Notes: generated by a model from the letters alone, not told the origin. DNA of 64,000 nt from Perognathus longimembris pacificus (GCF_023159225.1 NC_063166.1:77959785-78023784), one strand, 5' to 3'; shown: positions 24,015-36,325, counted from the stretch's first letter. Numbers and translations: made by a program.

Positions 24015-25519
24015 GTAAGCACCTCAGCGCTGTGGGCCTGGGATTCGGGGAGCAGAGCACTTCCACTGTGGGCAGATGCAGTGAGTTCTCGCCGTCAGCA
24101 TGGGTGCTTAGCGCTGAGTCTGGAGGCAGAGCCACTGCTGCTGTGCTTGCCAGCTCTCAACTCCTCTTCCTCCTTCTCAACCCTTCTGTGCAGGCCAGCA
24201 TTGCCAGGTGTGGTTTCTAAATCCACAGACTGACCTGCTTTGGTTAGAATGAAAACAATACTTGAGTACTTAGAGCCTGGCACCGAGGGCTCACACGTGG
24301 AATCCTAGCTACTCAGGAGGCTGACATATGAGGATCCCAATTCTAAACCATCCAGGACAGGAAAGTCCTAGAGACTCTCATCTCCCATGAACCACACACC
24401 AAATTCCCAAAAGTCGTGCTATGACCAAGATCAACTCAAAATGGATCAAGGACCTCAATATCAGACCTGAATCCTTGAAACTACTGAAGGACAGAGTAGG
24501 AAAGATGCTAGAACTTATAGGCACAGGAAGGAACTTCCTGAATAGAGTCCCAGGGGCACAACAAATAGGGGAAAGACTTGACAAATGGGACTACTACAAA
24601 TTAAAAAGTTTCTGCACAGCTAAGGTCATAGCCACCAAAACAGAAAGACAGCCAACAATATGGAAAAGGATATTTACCAGCACAGCAACAGACAAAGGCC
24701 TGATATCTGTCATCTACAGAGAACTCAAAAAACTAAGCCCCTCCAAGCCCAATAAACCTATTAGGAAATGGGAAAAGGAGCTATAGAGAGACTTCACAAG
24801 AGAAGAAATAAAAATGGCAATTAAACACATGAGGAAATGCTCAACATCCTTGGTAGTAAAGGAAATGCAAATAAAAACAACCTCCAGTTAGAATGACCTA
24901 TACTCTGAACTCAGGCAACAACAAATGCCGGAGGGGGTGCGGGGAAAGAGGAACCCTTCTCCATTGTTGGTGGGAGTGCAAATTAGTACAACTACTTTGG
25001 AGAACAATATGGAGGTTTCTCAAAAAGCTCAATATAGACCTACCCTATGACCCAGCCATACCACTCCTAGGCATCTATCCTAAACAGCAAACCCGAAGAT
25101 ATCAAAAAGACATTTGTACTTCCATGTTTATCACGGCACAATTCACAATAGCCAAAATATGGAAACAACCCAGATGCCCCTCCACAGACGAATGGATCCA
25201 AAAAATATGGTACTTATACACAATGGAATACTACATAGCGATTAGGAATGGTGAAATATTGTTATTCGCAGGGAAATGGTCAGAACTCGAACAAATAATG
25301 TTGAGTGAGACAAACCTAGAACACCGAAAACAAAGGGGCATGATCTCCCTGATATATGACTGTTAAGATGGGGTGACGGAGAGACAGTAGAGACCAAGTC
25401 TGTGAAACCAAAAACTGCTTGTCAAATAGTATTCCCCACAGGATTGGGGCAGCGACCCAACAGTAAGTAACTAAAACCAAACAATTACTCAACATATAAA
25501 GGTCAAAAATTGACCTTTC

Positions 25520-25745
25520 GGGGCTGGGGATATGGCCTAGTGGCAAGAGTGCTTGCCTCATATACATGAGGCCCTGGGTTCCATTCCCCAGCACCACATA
25601 TACAGAAAATGGCCAGAAGGGGCGCTGTGGCTCAAGTGGCAGAGTGCTAGCCTTGAGCAAAAAGAAGCCAGGGACAGTGCTCAGGCCCTGAGTCCAAGCC
25701 CCAGGACTGGCCAAAAATAAAATTAAAAAAATTTTTTTTTAAATT
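25520..25745 (+). mobile_element. IDL-Geo-type SINE nested in L1, unit 4
   Basis: Same insertion as at 16560; it proves the two L1s are copies of one event. Confidence 0.9.
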
Positions 25746-25993
25746 TAAAAATTGACCTCTCAGGGGAATACAATAGCTCAAAAGCTAGGTATGTACGTTC
25801 ATATAAGACTACTGTCGACATATGGTCTAATATCGACATTACATTTAAAGCCCTAGGCGAACTTTCTTGGGTGTGGCCACGTGGCTACTGTATATGTTCT
25901 TGATACATTGTATATTGTATATATGTCTACCTGACCTAGAGAACAGATAGAAAAACAGGGCGTAAGATATCACAAGAAATGTACACATTGCCC

Positions 25994-26477
25994 TGTTGAG
26001 GTTTTTTGCCCCTCCCGGCTCGGACTCTTCCTTCTTTCTTTCCACCCTCCTTTCGTCCTCTCCCCTAACCCCCAGCCTGCAGGTAAGTTAAAGTGGAATG
26101 TGGGGGTCGCTCCGACCTGATGCGCACGGGATCTGCCGTAGATGTGTGATCGCCTGCAACGAACACATGCAACGGGGCCAGCTTCTTAGAGCGAACTGAC
26201 TTTATTGAGAGAAGGACAAGGGGAGATGACTCCGAAGGAAGGGGGTTGGCCAGGATTCCAATAGGCTAAGAGCTGTCACCTGACCCCCAAGGGCTACCGT
26301 CACTCTGAGCGTGCCGAACCAGGGCGGGGTTGGTAGGAGCCGGGCTGGCTGGCATGGGGTTGGTCCAACCCATTTCTCTGCATTCCAATCCAGAGAAGGT
26401 AGCAGGGCCGCATTCCCCAGGGCTGGGGGAGGGGCATCAAGCCCCTTCCATCAAGGCGAGAAAGATGGACCCCAACA
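25994..26477 (-). mobile_element. Solo LTR of an endogenous retrovirus, nested in L1
   Basis: A 484-base insertion that begins TGTTG and ends CAACA, the inverted ends expected of an LTR. It is flanked by a 6-base duplication, TTGCCC on the left and CTGCCC on the right, where the uninterrupted L1 reads CTGCCC. On the minus strand there is an AATAAA (26206-26201) near the middle, which suggests that orientation. Six-base duplications are usual for class II (ERVK-like) elements. No internal viral genes are present. Confidence 0.86.
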
Positions 26478-26573
26478 CTGCCCTACTATGTAACTGTACC
26501 CTTCTTGCACAACACCTTGTCAAAAAATTTGTGTTCAATTAATAAATTTAAAAAAAAAAAAAAAAAAAAAAGC

Positions 26574-26800
26574 GGGCTGGGGATATAGCCTAGTGGCAAG
26601 AGTGCCTGCCTCGGATACACGAGGCCCTAGGTTCGATTCCCCAGCACCACATATACAGAAAACGGCCAGAAGCGGCGCTGTGGCTCAAGTGGCGGAGTAC
26701 TAGCCTTGAGCGGGAAGAAGCCAGGGACAGTGCTCGGGCCCTGGGTCCAAGGCCCAGGACTGGCCAAAAAAATAAATAAATAAATAAAAAATAAAAAAAA
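26574..26800 (+). mobile_element. Young IDL-Geo-type SINE in the L1 tail, unit 4 only
   Basis: Starts GGGCTGGGGATATAGCC directly after the L1 A run and ends in an A/T-rich tail. Absent from the unit 3 L1, so inserted after the duplication. Confidence 0.88.
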
Positions 26801-27374
26801 ATTAAAAAAAGTGGTGCTATGGCTCAAGAGGTAGAGCACTAGCCTCCAGCTGAAGAGCTCAGAAAGAGCGCCCAGGCCTAGATTTCAAGCCCCCAGACGT
26901 GAACTTTTCTGGTAGGTAATTAGAGAAAAGAATCCTCTTAACTTTCCTGCTCAGGCTGGCTTCAGACCCCAATACCTAGATCTCAGTCTCCTGAGTAGCT
27001 AGAATGATAGCCATGAGTCTGTGGTAACCGGCCTATAAGCGACTTTTGTTCTTAGGAAATCGGGTAGGTGTGCTAGAATTCAGGTCCATAGATACTCACT
27101 GTCTTGCTTTCTGAAAGTTTGTGCTCTACACTTGAGCCATGCCTCCAGGCTGGTGATTCATGGTTAATTGGAGAAGGAGACTTTCTTCAGACTTTCTTTT
27201 TCAGGCTGGATTTTCAACTCCATCCTTTATCTCTCAGTCCTTTCAGTAGCTAGGGTTACTGGCCTGAGACTCGGAGGTCTGCCCGTAGCTAACACTCTGA
27301 CATGGGCATGAGCCCTGGGCACGTATGATAGTGTGTGTCCCTTCTCACCTCTGCATTCAAGAACAGACCCCACA

Positions 27375-27575
27375 CCAGGGAATGTGGCTGAGCGGTGGAG
27401 TGCTCGCCTAACATGCATGAAGCCATGGGTTCAATTCCTCAGTACCATATAAACAGAAAAAGCCGGAAGTGGTGCTGTGGCCCTAGAGGTAGAGTGCTAG
27501 CCTTGAGCAAAAGCAGCTCAGTGACAGTGCTCAGGCCCAGATTTCAAGCCCCAGGAGTGGCAAAAAAAAAAAAAA
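27375..27575 (+). mobile_element. Older IDL-Geo-type SINE in intron 1, copy 4
   Basis: Counterpart of 17671-17875. Confidence 0.75.
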
Positions 27576-27669
27576 TAGTGACACTTAGTATGAGGAATGC
27601 CTAAAGAAAAGGACTCCCCTGATCTCAGCTTCCCTACCCCACACAGATCCAAAAAAGAACCAGAAAATG

Positions 27670-28760
27670 GTGAGTCCTGGTCTCCTACCACCCGCCCTGT
27701 CCTCTAGAGGAGGAAGCAGCCTTGCTGTCAGTGGAGCCGGCAGCACCGGGCTGGAGTCTGGGTTCCTGCAGGGTCCTTGTTCTGTCTGTGTCCTCTGGCC
27801 ATGGGTGGAAGCCTCAGCTGCAGGGACAGCTTGTCTGTGACCTCTCGTGGCCTGGAGCCTGCCACGCTGCTGGTCCTCACTTGGGTTACAGAGATCCTAC
27901 AGCCTGTGGAAGAGTTTCAAATGGAGAACTAAAAATTCACAATTAATGTGGGACTCAGTCAGTAATCGTAGCTCCACCAGAAAGTGGAGATCTGAGGATC
28001 ACAGTTTAAAGCCTGCTGGGGCAAGAATGTTGGTGAGACTCCTATTTTCAGTTAATCAAAACCTTCTACCCATCCTAAAAAAGCCAGAAGTGAAGCAGTT
28101 GGGTAAGTGGTAGAGTCCTAGCCTCGCGTGGAAACACCTCAGGGACAGTGTTTAAGCTTAGGATTAATGAAAAATCAAAGGAAATAAAAATCTCAGGGCT
28201 GGGAAGATGGCCTAGTGGCAAGAGCGCTTGCCTGATATACGTGAAGCCCTGGGTTCGATTCCACAGCACCAAATATATAGAAAATGGCCAGAAATGGCGC
28301 CGTGGCTCAAGTGGCAGAGTGCTAGCCTTGAGCAAAAAGAAGCCAGGGGGGCTGGGGATATAGCCTAGTGGCAAGAGTGCCTGCCTCGGATACACGAGGC
28401 CCTAGGTACGATTCCCCAGCACCACATATACAGAAAACGGCCAGAAGCGGCGCTGTGGCTCAAGTGGCAGAGTGCTAGCCTTGAGCGGGAAGAAGCCAGG
28501 GACAGTGCTCAGGCCCTGAGTCCAAGGCCCACGACTGGCCAAAAAAAAAAAAAAAAAGAAGCAAGGGACAGTGCTCAGGCCCTGAGTTCAAGCCCCAGGA
28601 CTGGCAAAAAAAGGAAATAAAAATCTCACATTGCAGGTTCTTCTGGCAGCAGGAGGAGTGACCGCGTGGACAGGAGGAGACGCCACCTCAAACCCCTCCA
28701 CCTCGAGGACCAGGACCTCGTCACCTGCTTCTCAGTCCACAGGACTCACAGCTGCTGGGG
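27670..28760 (+). other. Candidate noncoding middle exons, copy 4
   Basis: Same arrangement as copy 3: exon-2-like block at about 27670-27845 and exon-3-like block at about 28651-28758, separated by the same nested SINE pair. Confidence 0.4.
28196..28612 (+). mobile_element. SINE inserted into a SINE, unit 4
   Basis: Same nested pair as in unit 3, with the younger element at about 28347-28557. It predates the unit 3/4 duplication. Confidence 0.88.
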
Positions 28761-28997
28761 TGTGCTGGGACCCACGTTCCTACACTCACCCCAACCTCCA
28801 TACCTGGAGACGCATCCACGTGGACTTGAGGAAACCCCGAGGACAGCCCTGTTACCTGCATCCACCCCCTGAGCCCCCAGGGCACTGACCTGGGTCTCCC
28901 CTTGTTCTGCTCTCTCCTCAGGTCCTGAAGAAGACCTGGGTGCACAGCTTCCAGAATCTGCTCACGTGGTTGGAGTTGGCCTTGCTGTGTTGTCCTG

Positions 28998-29606
28998 ATG
29001 ATGGTGCTACCGGGGAGCCTGGTGGCCGTGGGGACGGTCCACCTGCTGCTGCTGCTGTCCTGTCTGGACACCGGTGGTTCTGATCCTGTCAGTCCTGACA
29101 CACATGGTTCTCTCTTTGATCCATCTCGTTTTGTTTGGAAAGACTCAAACTTCTCTCTCCCCCCAGTGAACAAATCTCTCATTCTTTGGTTCAATGAGAC
29201 TGGACAGAAATTACAGGCTCTCGACTGGCCACACTCTATTTTACAACTACCAAAAGGAGAGCCCTTCTCAGGGTATCTGTATTTCAGAGGTAAAAACCCT
29301 GCAGACTTAGCCATTAAATTCTTCCCTCATTTTCTCCGAGATCCATATAATGTATTTATCGTAAAGAGTAAATTAGATTACTGTGTTGCTATCAACATTG
29401 ACCAGACTATGTTAAAGAACGTTCCTGGCTATGATCCTAGACACATTGTGGGCTCTTGCATGGACTGCCACAGCTTCAGTTGTCTTTTGATGACGGGGCC
29501 CTGCAAGTGCGGCTGGTTTCCTATCGACTTCAATCCTACCCAGGACCGTAAGCTGAAATACCGCCCATTTGTTGGACTGGAGTGGTGGGGCCAGGATGAC
29601 AAGTAG
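28998..29606 (+). CDS. Copy 4: secreted six-cysteine glycoprotein, same protein as copy 3
   Basis: A 202-residue frame with the same protein as copy 3, and by eye the same coding DNA. Acceptor AG at 28920-28921; poly(A) signal 29949-29954. All family marks are present: signal peptide, sequons N51, N58 and N66, the six cysteines and the WW motif. The unit is a recent duplicate of the copy 3 unit, because both contain the same L1 with the same nested SINE in intron 1. This unit also has a solo LTR (25994-26477) and an extra SINE (26574-26800), so those came after the duplication. Coding identity beyond that of the introns would point to gene conversion as well as recent origin. Confidence 0.87.
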   Translation: MMVLPGSLVAVGTVHLLLLLSCLDTGGSDPVSPDTHGSLFDPSRFVWKDSNFSLPPVNKSLILWFNETGQKLQALDWPHSILQLPKGEPFSGYLYFRGKNPADLAIKFFPHFLRDPYNVFIVKSKLDYCVAINIDQTMLKNVPGYDPRHIVGSCMDCHSFSCLLMTGPCKCGWFPIDFNPTQDRKLKYRPFVGLEWWGQDDK

Positions 29607-29948
29607 TCAAATCTTACCAAGAAGCCTAGGGAGTCGGCGATCAGAAGGTAGCTTAATGGTATGGTATCTGTCCAGGAAGAAGAAAGTCCTGAGTTTGAAC
29701 TTCAAAACCACTGAAACCCCAGCAGGAAGAAGAGAGATTATTATGTGCCATCTCCACAAACCACTTCCCCTCTCCTGCAGCCTGCCTTCCCAGGGCCCAC
29801 ACCAGTCTATCTGGGCCATGTAGTCATTGATCATTCCTTGTTCTTGGTCTGTGAAAGTGATTGTAACCTGGACTTTCCTTGAAGGGGGCGTTCGCTTGCT
29901 GACTGAGGCTCCCAAGCCTTGGTCCGTGTTCCCTGGTCCCTGGTGCAG

Positions 29949-29954
29949 AATAAA
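29949..29954 (+). terminator. Poly(A) signal, copy 4
   Basis: AATAAA in the conserved context, GT-rich sequence downstream. Confidence 0.75.
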
Positions 29955-30089
29955 TTGGTCCTTTGGCCTTGCAATCAGAGTTGGGGTTGTTCTTGTCCGT
30001 GGGTAGGACAGAAATTCTGAGCAGGGAGAGTGAGCAGAACCCAGCGGCGTCGCGAGGACTCAAGGGCACCGCACCAGGCCTCTGCCTTC

Positions 30090-30189
30090 CTGTCCTGGGT
30101 CTGCATCTGGAACTTGTTCTTTCCTTCTAGTGTGGCTCCCAGCTAGTGGACCCTCATGCTGTAGGTGCTATCGATCGATCGATCGATTG

Positions 30190-30221
<32 letters not shown>

Positions 30222-31990
30222 GATTGTATTTGGGTTTGAAATGAAGACCACAGACTCCTGTGGTATGGAGACACTCTATCAATTGATTCACTCACCAAGA
30301 TTTTTCTTGCAACACATTCATTGATTCATCCAACCAACCATCTAATCACCTCTCTCTCTCTCTCTGTCCATCTGTCTGTCTGTCTTTCTGCTTGTCGGTC
30401 TATCTACCTACTGATCTATCCATCCAAACATCCATGTATTTATTCATTCATTTTTTTGTGTGTGTGCCATTAGCAGAGCTTGAACTCAGGGCCTGTTCGC
30501 TGCTCATCCAGCTTGCTCCCAGCTGCCTCGCTCCTGCCTCCTCTCTCCCAAGCCTCTTGCTGGTTACTTGCAGGAATCATGAAGCACAAAGTTCACTGAG
30601 GTCAAAACAAGGGCACATGAACACAATGGGCCTGTCCACTCAGGAGCCATGCTCAGACCTGGAGGAAGCACTGATTTATGATGTGTCAAAGCGTGAGGAG
30701 AGCCAGGCACAGGACCCCACTGTGGACTTCCATAATGTGACAGATTAGGAAGAGAGAATACCCTGGACAGGAAGTACGTCAGTGATCAGCAGACATTGTG
30801 GAGGTGTGCAGGGCTGTCTTTAGGGCTTATGACTGTCTGAGGTTGAGATCTGGAGATAGGAGGTTCAAATGCAGCCTAGAGCAGAAATTAACTACCAAAA
30901 AGCTGTCCTGGAAGTGACGCTCAGTGTTAGAGCTTCTGCCTAGCAAGTGAGAGCCGGTGAGTTCAGAGGAACCAAGCCAAGGCTCATTGAGCTGCTTGAG
31001 TGCCCAGTACCCCAGCCTCGCTCTGACCCACGAGCCTGAGACAGGCCTAGAAGCCATACTGGAGCAAATGCAAGTGGACATTACCTGCATTTCACTAGAT
31101 TTTTCAAAACAGAAAAACCAAGCAGCACAAGCCATTTTTCCACCAGTACCCTGTACAAATCCCATTAAAACAATGGGAAGCTGACAGCTCAAAGCAGCAC
31201 CCACCAGCCCGTTCCCCAGACCTCTCTCTCATATGACTCTCCGCTCTGCAGCTGGTGCAACTAGCTTGGTCTTATTGCAATCCCTCTGAATACTGAAGGT
31301 GGTCCCTCTTTTGTCTCTCAGGTCTGTCTTGCTGCCATGTTTGGAGCCCACACACAACTGGGGAATGGATAAACCCTGGAACCTTCCAGAATCAGTGGCT
31401 TCTACAGGAGCTCAGGCTGAGTTTGTGGACTGACGATCTAAACACAGCTAGCCTGTGTGAGCTCAGTCACTTGGCACCATGCCATGTCTAAATCCCATGC
31501 TCTCCTCCTCCACCCAGAACCTTCCAGGCTTCCCAAGAGCCAAGGCCCAAATCCAGCTCAGTACTTACTTACTGATGTTTTTTCTCCTGGTCCTGAGATT
31601 CAAACCCAGTGCCCAACACCTGAGCTACATCCCTATCCACAGGCTATACTTGCATCTGATCCTTCAGGCGAAGATGTTTTGTCCTTTTTTTCTTTTATAT
31701 TTTTTCCTATTTCTTTCTGTTCCCAGTCCTGATTCAACTCAGGACCCGGTTTCTGTACGTTAGCTCTGTGCTCAAGGCTCCACTTTACCACTTGAGCCAT
31801 AGCTCCCCTTCTGATAGTGTGTGTAATTGGAGATAAGAGCCTCAGGGTCTTTCTTGCCCCGGATAGTAGTCCTCAGAGACATCACAGTGCTGAGCCACCA
31901 GCACCTGGCTGTTTTCTGCCGTCTTAAAGTATTGAGAAAGATCAAGCCACTCTGAGGCAGTCAGGTTGAGCAAGGCCCTGCGCGGTGGGT
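30090..31990 (+). repeat. Inter-gene spacer block A (after copy 4)
   Basis: Nearly identical to 20430-22280. Confidence 0.72.
30168..30223. repeat. ATCG/ATCT repeat, unit 4
   Basis: Middle-length version of the 11480 repeat. Confidence 0.95.
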
Positions 31991-32352
31991 GAGCAGAAGC
32001 AGCATTTCATCAGAGCACAAGCACGTGTGCTCATTCCCTGCCACAGGCTCTGTGTGCTGGTCAGGTGAGTGTACACACACTGCACACAGGAATTCACACC
32101 ACTCTCATTTGAGGAGAAAATGCTGCCACTCTGAACACAGTCAATCCAGGAGTCTGTGGGTCACAGACTGCCCCTCATTTCTGATAAAGTCTCCTCTCTC
32201 GCTTCCTTCTCTGATCTCAAAGCCAGCCTCTTCCTCTGCTCTCAGCCTCCGCAGCCCGGGCCCAGCTCAGGTGCTGTGGGCTGTGGTCCATCCACCCGCA
32301 GGGTCTCCATCCCCAGAGCCCGGGTGTGGCTCAGGCCCCAGGGTGTAAGCAG

Positions 32353-32378
32353 CAACTAGGCCATATTCCCAGCCCCAC
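32353..32378 (-). mobile_element. Remnant of the same SINE upstream of copy 5
   Basis: Only the left-monomer end (AACTAGGCCATATTCCC) remains. It is joined directly to the conserved 213-base block, showing a deletion of several hundred bases in this unit. Confidence 0.7.
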
Positions 32379-33227
32379 CACTTTATTTATAATTCTTTCT
32401 CTGTCTCTGTTTCTGTCTCTGTCTCTGTCTCAAGCAGGAATGGGGTTTGAATTCAGGGTCCTGCGCATATCTAGATTCTTCCTTATCTGGTGCTCTTCCC
32501 TGTGAGTTATGCATCTGCCAGGTTCAGCTGGTTGTTTCAGAGATGAAGTTTAAGGAGTTTTTCCACTGGGGCTCTCACTGAATTGGAATCCTCCTCTCAT
32601 GGGAGGGGTGGCTCAGCTGGTAGAGCACTAGCCAGAGAGCTAAATCAACAGGTACAGAGTTCAAGTCCCATTGTCAGAAAAGAATAAAGAATGGGAACCT
32701 TCCTGACATCAGAGTCCTGAGTAGCAAGCTTGCCATCTAGACCCCCTTCCTCATTCACCAACATCAGGAAGATTCTCCAGTGCCATCTACAGCTACTACG
32801 AGTTCTTGAGCTTCTTCCTCAGCTCTAGCTCGAGGCCTGTAAAGTCGTCATTGGAATGCGAGGAATCGCGGTGAAGTCCCATCTTCGTCTCAGAGCGTTC
32901 CTGCCACCCACAGCTGCTGTGGACCCCAGAGGGGACATCAAGTCACTACCCTGAGGCCGTGTGGCCTGTCTCCTTCCTGCCTTTCCTCCTCACCCCACCC
33001 AAGCCCCATGGACTGATGCCCCCTGACTGCCTTTCTCTGTGGTTTCAGCATCATTTCCCTGCTCTGATCAGGACTGCAGTCTGCCCACAGCACAATTCTC
33101 TAGCTATCTCTCTGCTGGGGAAAAGCTCCAAGCTGCCTTCTTGACCACATGCAGACAGAGATCTGTGGAAATTTGCTTGTTCCACACGTCCTTCCAGCTC
33201 ACAGTCACGTCCCCATCTCCAAACCCC

Positions 33228-33383
33228 TTTAAAAGTGTCCCCCGGTCTTGGACCCAGTGTCCCATTCTCATTGAACCACAGGAGCTGTGGAATTCCCTGC
33301 TCCAGCTTCAGCCCCAGCCAGCGGGGAAGGCTCTGCAGCAGGACTGCCACACTCCCATCCCGACGCTGCCATCAGCTGCTCAG
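33228..33383 (+). promoter_or_regulatory. Promoter TATA-like box and exon 1, copy 5 (pseudogene unit)
   Basis: TTTAAAAG at 33228-33235; exon 1 ends at 33383 with an intact CAG|GTAAGC donor. The promoter looks functional although the coding exon is broken, so a noncoding transcript could still be made. Confidence 0.68.
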
Positions 33384-34015
33384 GTAAGCACCTCAGTGCT
33401 GTGGGCCTGGGATTCGGGGAGCAGAGCACTTCCACTGTGGGCAGATGCAGTGAGTTCTCGCAGTCAGCGTGGGTGCTCAGCGCTGAGTCTGGAGGCAGAG
33501 CCACTGCTGCTGTGCTTGCCAGCTCTCAACTCCTCTTCCTCCTTCTCAACCCTTCTCTGCAGGCCAGCATTGCCAGGTGTGGTTTCTAAATCCACACACT
33601 GACCTGCTTTGGTTAGAAGGAAAACAATAATTGAGTACTTAGAGCCAGGCACCAGTGGCTCACACGTGGAATCCTAGCTACTCAGGAGGCTGAGATACGA
33701 CCATGCCAATTCAAAACTATCCAGGAAAGGAAAGTCCTAGAGACTCTCATCTCCAATGAACCACACACCAAAAACCCAGAAGTGGTGCTATGGCTCAAGA
33801 GGTAGAGCACTAGCCTTCAGCTGAAGTGCTCAGAGACAGCGCCCAGGCCTAGATTTCAAGCCCCCAGACTTGAACTTTTCTGGTAGGTAATTAGAGAAAA
33901 GAATCCCCTTAACTTTCCTGCTCAGGCTGGCTTCAGACCCCAATACCTAGATCTCAGTCTCCTGAGTAGCTAGAATGATAGCCATGAGTCTGTGGTAACC
34001 GGCCTATAAGCGACT

Positions 34016-34227
34016 TTTTTTTTTTTTTTTTTTTTTGCCAGTCCTGGGCCTTGGACTCAGGGCCTGAGCACTGTCCCTGGCTTCTTCCCGCTCAAGGCTA
34101 GCACTCTGCCACTTGAGCCACAGCGCCGCTTCTGGCCGTTTTCTGTATATGTGGTGCTGGAGAATCGAACCTAGGGCCTCGTGTATCCGAGGCAGGCACT
34201 CTTGCCACTAGGCTATATCCCCAGCCC
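34016..34227 (-). mobile_element. Young IDL-Geo-type SINE in intron 1, copy 5 only
   Basis: Target duplication TATAAGCGACTTTT on both sides. The empty site reads through in unit 4 near 27036. Confidence 0.9.
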
Positions 34228-34552
34228 CTATAAGCGACTTTTGTTCTTAGGAAATCGGGTAGGTGTGCTAGAATTCAGGTCCATAGATACTCACTGTCTT
34301 GCTTTCTGAAAGTTTGTGCTCTACACTTGAGCCATGCCTCCAGGCTGGTGATTCATGGTTAATTGGAGAAGGAGACTTTCTTCAGACTTTCTTTTTCAGG
34401 CTGGATTTTCAACTCCATCCTTTATCTCTCAGTCCTTTCAGTAGCTAGGGTTACTGGCCTGAAACTCGGAGGTCTGCCATGGGCATGAGCCCTGGGCATG
34501 TATGACAGTGTGTGTCCCTTCTCACCTCTGCATTCAAAAACAGACCCCACAC

Positions 34553-34749
34553 CAGGGAATGTGGCTGAGCGGTGGAGTGCTTACCTAACATGTATGAAGC
34601 CGTGGGTTCAATTCCTCAGTACCATATAAACAGAAAAAGCCGGAAGTGGTGCTGTGGCCCTAGAGGTAGAGTGCTAGCCTTGAGCAAAAGCAGCTCAGTG
34701 ACAGTGCTCAGGCCCAGATTTCAAGCCCCAGGAGTGGCAAAAAAAAAAA
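34553..34749 (+). mobile_element. Older IDL-Geo-type SINE in intron 1, copy 5
   Basis: Counterpart of 17671-17875. Confidence 0.75.
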
Positions 34750-34852
34750 GTGACACCAGCTCTTAGTATGAGGAATGCCTAAAGGAAAGGACTCCCCTGA
34801 TCTCAGCTTCCTTACCCCACACAGATCCAAAAAAGAACCAGAAAATGGTGAG

Positions 34853-35260
34853 TCCTGGTGTCCTGCCACCCGCCCCGTCCTCTAGAGGAGGAAGCAGCCT
34901 TGCTGTGAGTGGAGCCGGCAGCACAGGGCTGGAGTCTGGGCTCCTGCAGGGTCCTTGTTCTGTCTGTGTCCTCTGGCCATGGGTGGAAGCCTCAGCTGCA
35001 GGGACAGCTTGTCTGTGACCTCCTGAGGCTTCTGAGCTTGCCACGGTGCTGGTCCTCACCTTGGTAACAGGGAACCTTCTGCCTGTGGAAGAATCTGGAA
35101 AGGAGAACTGAAAATCTCAATTTGTCTGCAGATTCCTCTCCCAGCAAGTGGAGGTGATCGTGTGGAGAGGAGGAGACGCCATCGCAAACCCAGGACTCGG
35201 GACCTGGACTTCGTCACCTGCTTCTCAGTCCATAGGACACACAGCTGCAGGGCTGTGCTG
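34853..35260 (+). other. Candidate noncoding middle exons, copy 5
   Basis: Exon-2-like block at about 34853-35025 and exon-3-like block at about 35146-35255. The intervening SINE of A-type units is absent, as in copies 6 and 7. Confidence 0.38.
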
Positions 35261-35487
35261 GGACCCACATTCCTCCCTTCACCCCAACCTGCATATATGG
35301 GGATGTATCATGTAGGCTTGAGGAACCCCGGGGAACCGCCCTGTTACCTGCAGGACACCATGAGCCTCTGGGTACCCAGAGGTAACTCCCCATTGTTCTC
35401 AACTCTCTCCGGGTCCTGCAGAAGACCTGGCTGCACAGCTTCTAGAATCTTCCCACACAGTTGGAGTTGCCTTGCTGTGTTGTCCTA

Positions 35488-36097
35488 ATGATGGTGCAAA
35501 CGGGGAGCCTGCTGACCATGGGGACGGTCCACCTGATGCTGCTGCTGTCCTGTCTGGACACCGGTGGCTCTCATCCTGTCTTGACTACCGAACATCCTCT
35601 CACTGATCCACCTCATTCCACTCTGAAAAACTCAAACCTTACACTCTTCTCAGTGGACCAACCCCTCGTTCTTTGGTTCAATGAGGCTGAACAGGAATTA
35701 CAGGTTCGAGACTGGTCTCAGTCTATTTTAAATCTACCAAAAGGACGTCCCTACTCAGAGTATCTGTATTTCAGAGATCAACCAAGCAGTCTTAGCTCTT
35801 AAATTCCTCCCTCAATTTGCTCTGAATACAGATAAGATCATTGTAAAGGAGGGGAAGACAGATTATTGCATTGCTATAGACACTGATGATACACTGATAA
35901 AGAAAATTCCTGGCTATAATCCTGAAACCCTTGTGAGCCCCTGCTTGGTCTGCCAGAGCAAGGACTGTCCTGAGCACGACGATCTGCCCTGCCGATGTGG
36001 CTGGCTTCTTTTCAACCAACACCCCACTGAGACAACTAAGCTAACTAAAGGACAATCTGTTGGCATCAACTGGTGGGATGTTGATGACTGGCTGTGA
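35488..36097 (+). pseudogene. Copy 5: disrupted family member (subfamily B)
   Basis: Closely related to copy 7 (50636). The frame begins with tandem ATGs and signal peptide as usual but is broken after the conserved YLYFRDQ segment. Near 35780 this copy lacks two bases present in copy 7, so the frame shifts and stops at 35800-35802, after about 104 residues and before any of the six C-terminal cysteines. The remaining 3' sequence still aligns and would end at the TGA at 36095-36097. The expected 3' splice acceptor is also lost: CTCTCC-GGGTCC at 35403-35415 where other copies have CTCAG. The poly(A) signal at 36326 is intact. Very recent inactivation is inferred because the remaining DNA is nearly the same as copy 7. 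Confidence 0.88.
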
Positions 36098-36325
36098 ATT
36101 GTCACCAAATCAACCCTGCCATGGAGGATGGAGAGGTGGCCTAGTGGCCTGGCCCCTGCCTCATCATTTTCCTGTCCTAAGGCCTGCACCAGTGCCTGTG
36201 CAATGCGTTCTTACCTTGGTGACTTCTTTGGCTGTGGAAGTGCTTGCAAGCTCCTTTTGTTCCTGAAGGGGGTGCTCATTTCCTAACTGGTGCTCCCGAG
36301 AATTGGTCACTGGTCTCTGCAGCAG

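Larger units (their letters stand above)
24424..26807 (+). mobile_element. L1 in intron 1 of copy 4, with three nested insertions
   Basis: Same insertion as at 15465: same breakpoint and same nested SINE (25520-25712). The ORF2 fragment 24421-24786 is open here where the copy 3 version is frameshifted. It additionally carries a solo LTR (25994-26477) and a second SINE in the poly(A) tail (26574-26800). Confidence 0.92.
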
